Shown one piece after another: positions 6,895-15,035 of a stretch of DNA of 64,000 bases (within the stretch, counting starts at the first letter, position 1; the number at the start of each line of letters is the position of its first letter). The DNA comes from Psychrobacter maritimus (lineage in GTDB: Bacteria; Pseudomonadota; Gammaproteobacteria; Pseudomonadales; Moraxellaceae). Location: assembly GCF_904846345.1 (NCBI RefSeq), contig NZ_CAJHAJ010000007.1:62001-126000 (forward strand). Direction: 5' to 3'. Under the pieces are notes generated by a model. It was not told the origin of the DNA and ran no database searches. It was given only the letters and a program-made list of their open reading frames with translations. A program made the position numbers and the translations under genes.

Positions 6895-9428
6895 CCACTA
6901 CACAAACAGCCACCCATGAAAAAGCCCGTGCATTTAGCACAGGCTTTACAGTGGTAATGAATAGTTTTGATGCAGTCACACGGCAAGGACTGGCAAACGA
7001 TAAGCTATTGCTTAAACTATATGACCTACTATCGCCTAATAGCTTGCTCAACGTCACCGACAATCTTACTACAGATGATGCTTCATTAGTACCGACAGCT
7101 GGCACGATAGCCCTACGATTGACCGATAAACAAGGCGATATTGTAGGCGCAGTATTTTACACCCCAAACAGCAAAGCTAAGCCCATTGTCATTGACCCTA
7201 CAGGGTATGGCGCTATCGTCATGGGTGAGCTAAACAAAGCCAATGAGGTGATAGCACTTGATACTATAGATGATGGTATTGAGGTTCATTCATACTTAAT
7301 GGCTAGCGATAAGACAATCATTGTTAGCCCTCAAAAGACAAACCAGCACCTTAAAAAGATGGTTCAGCATTGGAGCAGCGCCGCGCCCGTTACCGTGCCT
7401 ATGACACTTGATAATAAGGGTTTAATAAACCTATTGGCAGGTGTGAATGCTAAGGCACTGGTTACCGTGGCTCATATCGTCACAATGCTACAAGATGATA
7501 GTTATGAGGCAATACTGGCAGCTGATGACACCCAGCTAATCAGCTTACAAGATACCGCTTATTATCCTGAATGGCGCGATGACCCACAGCTGAATGAACC
7601 GATGATTTATGCTGATGGACGTTTTGAGCTATACCATGATGGGCTGTTTTTTGTGAAGTACAACGATGACGACCCAGCAAACATAACCTTTAAGTTTAAG
7701 GCGTTTATTTGTTCACCGATTGAGGTTATCGCTAAGACAAGGGACATAAGCAGCGGTACATGGGGGCGGTTACTGCAATGGCGTGATGATGACAGCGAGC
7801 TACACACATGGTCAATGCCACTTGCTTTATTACAAGGTGATGCCCGTGAGTATCGTAAAGAGCTTGCCAGTCAAGGATTAAACATTACTACCAACCCAAA
7901 ACAGCGCAGCTACTTAGACACCTATATTCAAAACTACCCTATTCACAAACGGGCGTTATGCGTAGATAGGTTGGGCTGGCATGAGGCGCAATATATATTG
8001 CCTGATGGTGCAATAGGCGGCGATGGTAAGCAGTTAATCGTCTATCAGTCTGCCCATGCAATCAACAGCACCATAGCCCAGCAAGGCACGCTTGCACAAT
8101 GGCGTGATGAGTTATGCAAACCACTTGCCGAACAGAGCCGTTTTGTTTTCTCTATTGCTTGCGCGTTTGCTGGTCAATTACTCGCACTGCTAGATGATGA
8201 CGGGGGCGGTTTTCACCTTTTAGGCTCATCAAGTATGGGCAAGTCTTTATCGCTTAAATTGGCTGCTAGTGTATGGGGCAAGCCTGACAGCTACACTAAG
8301 ACATGGCGCAGCACTGATAACGCCTTAGAGGGCACAGCAAGCGAACATAACGACAGCTTTTTACCGCTTGACGAGATAAGCGAATGCGACCCCAAAGTAG
8401 TAGGCAAAGCGGTTTACATGCTGGCTAATGGTCAAGGCAAAGGACGTAGCACCACCACAGGGCATAACCGCATAGCCAAAGAGTGGCGCATTATCTTTTT
8501 ATCTAATGGTGAGGAGTCGCTGCAAAACTTCATGGCGCAAGCAGGACAGAAAACCAATGCAGGTATTGAGGTTCGAGTAGCGCATATAGATGCTGATGCT
8601 GGCAAAGGCTTAAAAACCTTTGATAGTTTGGTACTGGCAGACACAGGCGCAGGACAAGCCGATAAGATAAAAGAGTTATCACAGGCTTACTATGGCGTGG
8701 CTGGTATCGCATGGCTAGAACATATCACCAGTGACAAGGCAGCAACCACAGCCACCGCTAGGCAGCTTGTAAATGACTTTATGAGCAACTACAGCGACCT
8801 TGCCCCACAAGCGCATAGAGTCGCTAAAAGGTTCGCTATTGTGGCTGCTGCTGGTGAGATGGCAACACTGGCAGGTATTACAGGCTGGCAAGCAGGACAA
8901 GCAACCACAGCCGTTATGACATGCTTAGATAATTGGCTTGATAACTATGGGCGTGATGGTGAGCATGAGCAGCGCCAAATCATAGAGCATATCAAGGCGT
9001 TTATTGAACAGCATGGCAGTAGTCGCTTTCAACCTTGCCACATTCACATGCACCAAGATTTTGAAACTAAGATAACAAACCGTGCTGGCTATCATAACTA
9101 CGACACAGGCGAATATTATTTCTCTACCAGTACCTTTGATGAAGTCTGTTCACCATTCAATAAAAGCAAAGTATTACAAGTGTTAGATGAAGCTGGACTA
9201 TTGAACGTGACAGAAAGCGACCGCAGAACGTGTAGAGTATCTTTACCATTCAAGAAAAACCGTACGCGCGTTTATGCAATCAAAAACGAGATATTAAGTT
9301 GTGAACCTACTAAAAGCACTGGGACAGCTGGGACAACTGGGACAACCCATACGCAGAAAGGGCTAGGCACTGTCCCAAGCAATAAAACACCACTGGGACA
9401 GCTGGGACAAAGTAGCTCAATTTGTTAA
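6891..9428 (+). CDS. DUF927 helicase/primase-like replication protein
   Basis: 845 residues. The N-terminal third (about 1-190) may be a degenerate Toprim-like region (VIALDTIDDGIEVHSYL, then KTIIVSP), but its acidic pattern is not canonical. The DUF927 P-loop NTPase domain (about 290-600) has Walker A GSSSMGKS near residue 446 and a Walker B-like FLPLDEI near 490. The C-terminal part (about 700-800) looks like a winged-helix segment, followed by a low-complexity tail encoded by GGGACA repeats. Such proteins drive replication of integrated elements and satellites. It starts with ATGA overlap to the small basic gene. Primase activity is not shown by the sequence; helicase/ATPase activity is better supported. 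Confidence 0.88.
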   Translation: MTTTQTATHEKARAFSTGFTVVMNSFDAVTRQGLANDKLLLKLYDLLSPNSLLNVTDNLTTDDASLVPTAGTIALRLTDKQGDIVGAVFYTPNSKAKPIVIDPTGYGAIVMGELNKANEVIALDTIDDGIEVHSYLMASDKTIIVSPQKTNQHLKKMVQHWSSAAPVTVPMTLDNKGLINLLAGVNAKALVTVAHIVTMLQDDSYEAILAADDTQLISLQDTAYYPEWRDDPQLNEPMIYADGRFELYHDGLFFVKYNDDDPANITFKFKAFICSPIEVIAKTRDISSGTWGRLLQWRDDDSELHTWSMPLALLQGDAREYRKELASQGLNITTNPKQRSYLDTYIQNYPIHKRALCVDRLGWHEAQYILPDGAIGGDGKQLIVYQSAHAINSTIAQQGTLAQWRDELCKPLAEQSRFVFSIACAFAGQLLALLDDDGGGFHLLGSSSMGKSLSLKLAASVWGKPDSYTKTWRSTDNALEGTASEHNDSFLPLDEISECDPKVVGKAVYMLANGQGKGRSTTTGHNRIAKEWRIIFLSNGEESLQNFMAQAGQKTNAGIEVRVAHIDADAGKGLKTFDSLVLADTGAGQADKIKELSQAYYGVAGIAWLEHITSDKAATTATARQLVNDFMSNYSDLAPQAHRVAKRFAIVAAAGEMATLAGITGWQAGQATTAVMTCLDNWLDNYGRDGEHEQRQIIEHIKAFIEQHGSSRFQPCHIHMHQDFETKITNRAGYHNYDTGEYYFSTSTFDEVCSPFNKSKVLQVLDEAGLLNVTESDRRTCRVSLPFKKNRTRVYAIKNEILSCEPTKSTGTAGTTGTTHTQKGLGTVPSNKTPLGQLGQSSSIC

Positions 9429-9520
9429 TCTGTCCCAAGTGTCCCAAGGGCAAAAAAGGGGCTGGGACAGCTACAAGCCAATAACCACAGGCGTTGTCCC
9501 GTTGTCCCAAGTGTCCCAAG
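9319..9520. repeat. Array of 12 GGGACA / TGTCCC motifs (candidate origin)
   Basis: Six forward CTGGGACA motifs and six inverted TGTCCCA(A/G) motifs lie in 200 bp, overlapping the last codons of the DUF927 gene and continuing past its stop. Spacing is often 9-10 bp, near one helical turn. Clustered bidirectional motifs at the end of a replication gene are typical of initiator binding sites, so this is a likely origin or conserved replication region. Confidence 0.7.
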
Positions 9521-9552
9521 CAAAAAACTAAGGTACAGCAAAAATAATCAAA

Positions 9553-9579
9553 GGTAGGCGTTTATCGTCTGCCTTTTTT
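9553..9579 (+). terminator. Intrinsic terminator of the alpA-DUF927 operon
   Basis: GGTAGGCG pairs with CGTCTGCC across the loop tttat (with G-U pairs), followed by seven T. It closes the operon after the GGGACA array. Confidence 0.85.
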
Positions 9580-9719
9580 ATGGACTGCAAAAACCTAAGG
9601 GAAACCTTAGGGTAGGCGCTCAATACTCACTTGAAAATCAGGGATAGCATGTTGTCAAAAGTTAACATTCAAACCAGTTTGCCGACTGCCAGCATGTTAA
9701 TAAATGTTAAGGTTTAAAA

Positions 9720-10180
9720 GCATAATTCTTTTTACCACGTTTTACCGATTGCCCAACCCCCAATGGGGTAAGTTAAGCCCAAAGTATGACCATCATTAGC
9801 CTACAGCGTTATAGCCTCACTAAAACAGCATAGAGCCGTCAAACAAAATAGATAAGTCCACTTTTGGACGCATTGAGCATAATTACCTTTACTTAGCGAT
9901 ACGGATTGCCAAAACTCCAATGGAGGGCAACCGCTGGCTAGTCATGGGCTATAAGGCAGTTTTAACGGCAAATCAGCATGGGGCTGTAAACCTAAATTGA
10001 TATGAGCAGTTTTGCGCGTATTAAACGTGATTTAAGTTAACTATTTAGTTACGGATTGATAAAAAGTGAATGAGCCGAAAACCTTTACCAGTCATAAGTT
10101 ACAAGGCGGTTTTAGGGCTGAATTATAGGAGGGCTGTAGCGGATTATAGATAAATCCTATTTTGGTTATATCGCATATCA
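9720..10180 (+). repeat. Three degenerate ~150-bp direct repeats
   Basis: Units start near 9720, 9877 and 10027. Anchors: TACCGATTG (9743), TACGGATTG (9900) and TACGGATTG (10050), giving periods of 157 and 150 bp. Units 2 and 3 share GTCAT..GCTAYAAGGCRGTTTTA and a later GGGCTGTA block. Unit 1 is more diverged. They may encode small structured RNAs or bind the replication protein. Confidence 0.55.
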
Positions 10181-10223
10181 AAGGGTAGGAATAACGGTAA
10201 GATTACGGTTAGTTTTCGGACAC

Positions 10224-10399
10224 GTTAGAACCCAGCAAAACCTTACATTCATTTCATTACTGGCAGCACCTACCACCCCATGATTACCACAAGGTTAGAA
10301 CCGTATAAAACCGTACATTCAAAACCGATTAATACAGCCGCCGACTTGACAGAACTTAACATTTTGCACAGCCCAAGACCTGATAAAACCTTACATTCA
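10224..10399 (+). repeat. Three 28-bp direct repeats
   Basis: Copies at 10224-10251, 10294-10321 and 10372-10399 end in AAAACC(T/G)TACATTCA. The first two start GTTAGAACC; the third is AAGACC. A weaker half-copy lies at 9657-9671. Spacings of 70 and 78 bp are irregular, so this is not a CRISPR array. Confidence 0.6.
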
Positions 10400-10489
10400 A
10401 AGCCAAATCACACGCCGCTAATGCTAACAAATGCTAACATTTTGCATGGCATTCCCTCATCATTGCAAATATCACAAAGCCATGCAGCA

Positions 10490-10930
10490 TAAGGGCTTAG
10501 CTAGTTTCTGTACAAGTATCGCGCGCGTACGCGAGGCAAGCACCAATTACAGGGTTTTTGAACAATATAAAAAAGGAGTTTTCGGAGTCCATAAAGGGGT
10601 AGTTTTTCGGACTGTTTTAAAAAGGACTTGGGCAGGTTTTTGGACATCGTGGAGGGTAGTTTTTGGAGTCCATAAAAAGGGACTGTTTTCGGACTGTTCT
10701 AAATCGACTAAGGGTAATTTTGCGAGTCCATAAAAGGGACTTTATGCACAGGTATCGTAAGGGACTTTTCGGACACCGTAAGAGGGCTAAAAATGAATTG
10801 TTGGACACGTTAGGGGGTAGTTTATGGAACAGTACGCGCACGGGGCATATTCTGCCCGTGATGGGTAGTTTCGCGACAAGTATCGCGAGGCAGCATAAGG
10901 GACTTTTCGGACAGGTATCGTAAGGCTATG
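10490..10930 (+). repeat. Iteron-like array of about 12 degenerate units
   Basis: Units of about 23-35 bp follow the pattern (A)GGG-(t/a)A(g/c)-TTTT-(c)GGAC-a..TATCGTAA. Exact shared pieces are AAGGGACTTTTCGGACA at 10759 and 10897, ACAGGTATCGTAAGG at 10748 and 10911, and AGTCCATAAA three times (10586, 10668, 10725). An outlying unit is at 10206. The array looks like an iteron origin for a replication initiator, but no canonical plasmid Rep gene is present. Confidence 0.6.
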
Positions 10931-11229
10931 CGAATTGATGCGAGTAAACGCACAGAAAACGCATGATAAACGCACGCATTTAAGCGCCATTATTGAGCGC
11001 GTGCAGTGATTAGCAATTTAACCCCATGCAGACAAAATGCAAGCCCTAAACTTTTAATTTCGCTTATGTAAAAATATGCATATGGCAGCGGTCACCGCTT
11101 GCCAAGTCCTGAACAATCACACCGCCCTATCATGTTGAGAAATGTTGAAACGGCAAACAGTGAAAATAATTACAAAATAATATTGAGTGAAGCAGCAAAC
11201 AGCCATAAAAGGGGGTTATTAAAAACGAT

Positions 11230-11250
11230 TGTTGGTATTATTGTTGGTAT
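11230..11250 (+). repeat. Right copy of the 21-bp integrase-side repeat
   Basis: Two TGTTGGTAT copies in the same order and spacing as 1173-1193, identical over 21 bp, lying 59 bp inside attR. The left copy lies 96 bp inside attL. Matching repeats near both ends and in the same orientation suggest integrase arm-type or Xis sites. Confidence 0.7.
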
Positions 11251-11309
11251 CGTCATAAAACAAAAGCATAAAACCCATATAAATCAAGGAATACAGGCTA
11301 TACTTTACT

Positions 11310-11330
11310 TCCTGCCGTTCCGACCAAACA
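11310..11330 (+). other. attR core: right attachment site
   Basis: Exact copy of the tRNA-Pro 3' end repeat at 1056-1076. It marks the right boundary of the integrated element; sequence beyond it is chromosomal. Confidence 0.95.
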
Positions 11331-11344
11331 TAGTAGTTAAAGAG

Positions 11345-11380
11345 AAAAGCCAATCATTGATATCAATGGTTGGCTTTTTT
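11345..11380. terminator. Intrinsic terminator, probable original tRNA-Pro terminator
   Basis: AAAAGCCAA pairs with TTGGCTTTT around the palindrome CATTGATATCAATG, followed by T. It lies 15 bp past attR, where the native tRNA-Pro transcript would end in an unoccupied chromosome. It may also serve the minus-strand ydhR-like gene. Confidence 0.8.
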
Positions 11381-11409
11381 ATACTTAACTATTTATTCTC
11401 CATTAAGTA

Positions 11410-11712
11410 TTACAAAGATGCTTTAGTAATCGTACTTAGCGCTTCATTGATAACAAACACTTTAGATTTAATGTCTTTAAAACCAAATGAGGTCAGCCTT
11501 TGGGTATGCTTTTCTAAATATCTGTTGGCATCGTTCAGATTATCAAATACATAAATGCCACCCGCTTCTTGCGTCTCTTCATTTTCTGTCCATAGCTTAT
11601 AGACCAGACCGTTCTCGGTTGCAATGTCTTCGGCCAGCTCTTTCATGGCGTCAAAAAACGCACTGCCAAAAGGTCCGCTATAAGGAAAGTCGACTTGCAA
11701 AAGATATTTCAT
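11410..11712 (-). CDS. ydhR: YdhR-like putative monooxygenase (dimeric alpha+beta barrel)
   Basis: 100 residues, close to the family length. It matches the YdhR pattern: LLQVDFPYSGPFGSAF, MKELAEDIATENGLVYKLWTENEETQEAGGIYVF, then RYLEKHTQRL. Members form small ferredoxin-like dimers and are called putative monooxygenases; the substrate is unknown. It is a single gene on the minus strand directly outside the element, with its 3' end towards attR. Confidence 0.88.
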   Translation of the reverse strand: MKYLLQVDFPYSGPFGSAFFDAMKELAEDIATENGLVYKLWTENEETQEAGGIYVFDNLNDANRYLEKHTQRLTSFGFKDIKSKVFVINEALSTITKASL

Positions 11713-11853
11713 TTTTTAACCCTCATTATTATTGAATAATTGGCAAAAGATATGCTGCCAGATGACGACAATCTTAACATATTACGATTGCCTATAGACT
11801 TTTAGCAATTGAGCCGCTAGGGTAAATACTTTATATTTATTCTGATTTGACCT

Positions 11854-12810
11854 ATGTCTGAGCTTAGCGTGCCACGCCCTACAACTCTCGCAACTCATGC
11901 CAATTATGCGCCTTGGGAAGCGTACCAGCGACCTTATGTGCGCGATTTGGCGTATGTGCTTGCCTGCCCTAACGTCTTGACGAAGTGGCTAGATGTAGCA
12001 CCGTACCAAAACACCCATGCTATCTTCGTACATAGCGCAAGCTTTTGGCAACAGCAGTTTGAAGCTTATCAGCAGCGTTTAAAGGAGTTGGATACCACCA
12101 ATGACTATCAGGCGCTGACCCGCTATTTATTAAAACGTCCGAGCCCTAATCGCTTAGGTTTTCACTTTGAAGGCTTATTGTCATTTTGGCTAGAAGATGG
12201 CTTTGCGCGCAAATTACATCCGTATGAGACGCTTGCTAATAACGTGCAGTTATACAATGGCAAACAGACGATTGGTGAGCTGGATTTGATTTTATATAAT
12301 CATGAGGAAAAGCTCACTGAACATTGGGAATTGGCGATTAAGTTTTTTATGGGTGCCGCACCTTTTGCGCCGATTAATTGGGTTGGGATCAACTCCAACG
12401 ACAATCTACAGCGCAAAATGACCCATATGCAAACCAAGCAGTTTTGTAGCATTTGGGTGGATACTGAGAAGCATGGACAAGTTAAGATTGATAAGCGTTA
12501 TGGTGTCATAAAAGGGCGATTCTTTTTGCCAATGAACATCGCTAATTTCGTCTATCCTCACTGGCTAACACCCAGCTTCCCCATGCACGAATGGTGCGAT
12601 AAAACTGATAGCATGAGTCTTGCGAAGTTTGATATCAGCGTATTGCGCGCTGCCCATTATATCGAATGGTTTAGCAAGCGCGACTTCTACGATGGTCGTC
12701 AGCTACCACTTATCAATTCTGAAAACGGAATCTTAAAAACAGGGCTCTACTTTGAAGGTGATAAACCGATTGTCATTTATCCTAGGCTGCGAGATGGTGT
12801 AGATGATTGA
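11854..12810 (+). CDS. DUF1853 family protein (PD-(D/E)XK-like fold)
   Basis: 318 residues. Family features are a HFEGLLSFWLED segment (about 107-119), then TIGELDLIL and HWELAIKFFMG (about 140-170), which resemble the D and E-x-K parts of the PD-(D/E)XK fold, followed by INSNDNLQRKMTHMQTKQF. The biochemical role of DUF1853 is unknown; nuclease activity is only a fold-based suggestion. The ribosome site is weak. It is convergent with the DUF2726 gene. Confidence 0.85.
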   Translation: MSELSVPRPTTLATHANYAPWEAYQRPYVRDLAYVLACPNVLTKWLDVAPYQNTHAIFVHSASFWQQQFEAYQQRLKELDTTNDYQALTRYLLKRPSPNRLGFHFEGLLSFWLEDGFARKLHPYETLANNVQLYNGKQTIGELDLILYNHEEKLTEHWELAIKFFMGAAPFAPINWVGINSNDNLQRKMTHMQTKQFCSIWVDTEKHGQVKIDKRYGVIKGRFFLPMNIANFVYPHWLTPSFPMHEWCDKTDSMSLAKFDISVLRAAHYIEWFSKRDFYDGRQLPLINSENGILKTGLYFEGDKPIVIYPRLRDGVDD

Positions 12811-12863
12811 TTTTGCCTAGCTTTTATTTGGGTTTAATACCTCTTAATACTTATCTATGCCTT

Positions 12864-13394
12864 TCAATAACTCTCAATCACCTGCATCAGCTCATATCTC
12901 AGCATATCAGCACTCGGCATACGCTCGGCGTGAAAACGCACGATAGCAATACCCGCACTGGCAAGCGCTTTATCCTTTTTATCATCGGCCTTTTGCCGTG
13001 CCTTACTGCTATGCGTCCAATCATCAAGCTCAATGGCGAGCAAAGTAGTCTGTGCATCGACATCAACGATGACATAATCAACGCTTTGACGACAAATACG
13101 ATTAAACCAAAAACTGCGTTCTGAGGTTTCACTGCTATTGGCTTCGATGATACGTGACAGCTGGACTTGGACAAAAATATGATATTCTGGCAAAGCATTT
13201 TTTAACTTATTAAAAAATATCACTTCCGTGTCCGTCATAATGGGCATCGGCGCAAAGGGCCAAATAGCCAGCTCATCACCGCGTACAGGCGGCGGTTCAG
13301 GTTCAGTAACTTGCTTAGGATAGAACAGTTTTGGCAGGGTGATCAACCCTACAAATCCAACCGCCAATATTAAAAATATAACGCCAAATGACAT
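12864..13394 (-). CDS. Membrane-anchored DUF2726 protein (restriction-endonuclease-like fold)
   Basis: 176 residues, AAGGT upstream of ATG. One N-terminal membrane helix (about 3-22) is followed by a DUF2726 domain (about 55-175): FFNKLKNALPEYHIFVQVQLSRII, VDYVIVD, LLAIELDDWTHSSKARQ. The spaced D and E residues fit a nuclease-like fold related to topoisomerase-associated domains. The exact function is unknown. Confidence 0.85.
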   Translation of the reverse strand: MSFGVIFLILAVGFVGLITLPKLFYPKQVTEPEPPPVRGDELAIWPFAPMPIMTDTEVIFFNKLKNALPEYHIFVQVQLSRIIEANSSETSERSFWFNRICRQSVDYVIVDVDAQTTLLAIELDDWTHSSKARQKADDKKDKALASAGIAIVRFHAERMPSADMLRYELMQVIESY

Positions 13395-13722
13395 GGTTTT
13401 ACCTTATACATAATGAAAGCCGTCAGCTACGTGTGCTGATGTCACTAAAAAAAATGACAACACATGGCCAACCGCGACAGGGCAGCCTTTGTAGGCTGAC
13501 AGGTTATACAGTACAGAGAGGAACAGAAAGAAATAGGAAAGAGCGGCGCTCATCGTAACCAAGCTTGCGCCAATCGGCAAACGATAAAACAAAAAACACG
13601 ACAATAGATGTCGTGTTTGAATAAAATTAGCTACAGCGATAAAAATATAAACCAGCCTAATTAAAATTGTGCTATTTATTTAGCAATGATAGTTATCGGA
13701 TTGCAGCACCATAAACGCTATT
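13395..13722. other. Intergenic stretch with a minus-strand terminator
   Basis: About 330 bp. A 66-codon open frame at 13404-13604 (minus) encodes hydrophobic segments but starts inside a terminator hairpin and has no ribosome site, so it is not annotated as a gene. The only firm feature is the hairpin at 13594-13618. Confidence 0.55.
13591..13618 (-). terminator. Intrinsic terminator of the SPOR/LysM gene
   Basis: A perfect 10-bp stem AAACACGACA / TGTCGTGTTT with loop ataga; on the minus strand it is followed by a T-run (A-run at 13591-13596). Confidence 0.85.
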
Positions 13723-14931
13723 TTAGCGCCAGTATAAGACCCAAGCACTTGTCGTATTAACTTTGGGGTCACTGTTAATCTTATCTTTTAATGCCAATGC
13801 CGCAACTTTGCCACGCTCAGGACCAACGATAACGCGTACACCGCGACTAGTAGGACTAGTTTTTACTTGATAGCCGGCAGATTGGAATTTCTTTGCCAAC
13901 TCATCCGCTTTGGCTTGGTCATTTGCCAGTGCCACTTGCACGCCAAAGCTACCTTTAGCATCGGTTTCTTTCACTTCTTTGCGCGCTTCACTAAGTTTCT
14001 GTTGCGCCTCACGCTTGGCATCGGCCGATTTCTTGGCTAGCGCTTCTTCTTTTTGACGCTTGTCTTCACGCGCCTGCTCAGCTGCCGCTGCTTCACGCGC
14101 TAAGCGCTCCACCTGCTTGCGCGATGGTATGGTAATACTTTGACCCAGTTGTAGTGATGTCGAAGGTGATAGATTATTCGCTTGTGCCAAGACTTCTACC
14201 GGCATGTTATATTGCCGCGCCAGTTTAATCAGCCCATCGCCTCTTTTTACTTGGTAATCAGAAGGCGACTTTGGTGGCTCATTTTTAACTGCTTCTACTG
14301 CCTCTCGCTTTTTTTCAGCGGCAGCTTGCGCTTGTTTCTTAGCATCAGCCTGCTTTTTTGCTTCGGTTTCCTTTTTACTATCTGCTAATTTCTTAGCAGC
14401 CGCTTGTTCTTTAAGGGCGGCTTGGCGCTGAGCTTCTTGTTGCGCTTGGGCTGCTTTTTGCTGCTCGCGAGCTTTTGCATCATTTGCAGCTGAAGCAGTA
14501 GCGCTGCTGTTGCTATCAGTACGAGGCTTTACCGTTGGCGTTGCAAGGTTGTTTTTTGCAGCCTCTGACTCTTTACTTTCTTCAACAGCTGGTACGCTAC
14601 TGGCCATATATTGCTGACTTTCCGCACGGGCTTTTGCCAGTGCTTGTGCTTCAGCCGCTTCTTGTTCGGTTAAGAACTGCTGAGCACGCTTTTCTTGTTC
14701 TGCAACACGAGCGGCGCGCTCTTTTTGTTTTTGTGCCAAGATGCGCTTTTCAGTCTCGATATCAGTTGTCAATGGCTGCGGAGACTCTTGTGCAGGGCTT
14801 GGCTTATCTATCATCGCTGACGCTGGTTGGGGTTTATTGCTATCACCAATTTGTTGCACCATGGCGTATAGCATCACGCTACCGCCTATAATCATCCCAA
14901 TGCCCAATAAGGCTTGTCTCGAAAAGTTCAT
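13723..14931 (-). CDS. Membrane-anchored LysM and SPOR domain protein
   Basis: 402 residues. A membrane helix (about 7-27) anchors the protein. It is followed by a long Ala/Gln/Lys/Glu-rich linker (about 50-215), a LysM domain (about 226-272; YQVKRGDGLIKLARQYNMP), a second charged linker and a C-terminal SPOR domain (about 328-402; GSFGVQVALANDQAKADEL to SAWVLYWR). Both domains bind peptidoglycan, and SPOR domains target septal denuded glycans. It probably acts at the division site like DedD/FtsN-type proteins. It follows folC, as in related gammaproteobacteria where a dedD-like gene sits next to folC. Confidence 0.88.
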   Translation of the reverse strand: MNFSRQALLGIGMIIGGSVMLYAMVQQIGDSNKPQPASAMIDKPSPAQESPQPLTTDIETEKRILAQKQKERAARVAEQEKRAQQFLTEQEAAEAQALAKARAESQQYMASSVPAVEESKESEAAKNNLATPTVKPRTDSNSSATASAANDAKAREQQKAAQAQQEAQRQAALKEQAAAKKLADSKKETEAKKQADAKKQAQAAAEKKREAVEAVKNEPPKSPSDYQVKRGDGLIKLARQYNMPVEVLAQANNLSPSTSLQLGQSITIPSRKQVERLAREAAAAEQAREDKRQKEEALAKKSADAKREAQQKLSEARKEVKETDAKGSFGVQVALANDQAKADELAKKFQSAGYQVKTSPTSRGVRVIVGPERGKVAALALKDKINSDPKVNTTSAWVLYWR

Positions 14932-14983
14932 CCGTTTACGTCTCTTAGTTGGTAATAAGGTTGATTGAGCGGCGCAACTGTCG

Positions 14984-15035
14984 TTTCAAAGCTGTCGTCT
15001 TAAAAACTATCATTTCAAAGCTGTCGTCTTAAAAA
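14984..15035 (+). repeat. 23-bp tandem direct repeat
   Basis: Two identical 23-bp units (starting TTTCAAAGCTGTCGTC) at 14984-15006 and 15013-15035, period 29 bp, in the folC-SPOR intergenic region. The rest of 14932-15251 shows no gene. Confidence 0.8.

Larger units (their letters stand above)
9580..11309. other. Repeat-rich non-coding right arm of the element
   Basis: About 1.7 kb without a convincing gene. Small open frames at 10280, 10431 and 10663 are repeat-derived and lack ribosome sites. The segment holds three different repeat families listed separately: three ~150-bp units, three 28-bp units and about a dozen short iteron-like units. It also has a palindrome at 11084-11103 (GGCAGCGGTC/ACCGCTTGCC) and the right copy of the integrase-side repeat. 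It likely contains replication, partition or packaging signals rather than protein genes. Confidence 0.7.
1056..11330 (+). mobile_element. Integrated satellite-like element at tRNA-Pro (10.25 kb)
   Basis: Bounded by perfect 21-bp direct repeats of the tRNA-Pro 3' end (1056-1076 and 11310-11330). Every gene found inside lies on the plus strand: integrase, hicA-hicB, an unknown coiled-coil gene, alpA-like regulator, a compact run of seven small genes and a DUF927 protein, followed by repeat-dense non-coding DNA. No terminase, portal, capsid, tail, lysis, relaxase or type IV secretion genes are visible. The int, AlpA and primase/helicase composition matches P4-type satellites and related phage-inducible islands. 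Calling it a phage satellite is inference; a non-conjugative integrative element with its own replicon is the alternative. Confidence 0.88.

Noticed and set aside
10224..10399. Possible CRISPR array
   Set aside because: Only three imperfect repeats with spacing of 70 and 78 bp, no cas genes nearby.
10280..10923. Three short plus-strand open frames in the right arm of the element
   Set aside because: They run through repeat units, lack ribosome binding sites and have low-complexity, repeat-derived translations.
1056..11330. Complete prophage
   Set aside because: No terminase, portal, capsid, tail or lysis genes are present, and all genes lie on one strand with a satellite-type set.
11099..11554. 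A 151-codon open frame crossing attR
   Set aside because: It spans the integration boundary and the tRNA-derived repeat, continues through a terminator hairpin and overlaps the ydhR-like gene on the other strand.
13404..13604. A 66-codon hydrophobic minus-strand frame
   Set aside because: It starts inside the terminator hairpin of the SPOR gene and has no ribosome site. Hydrophobic look can come from AT-rich sequence.
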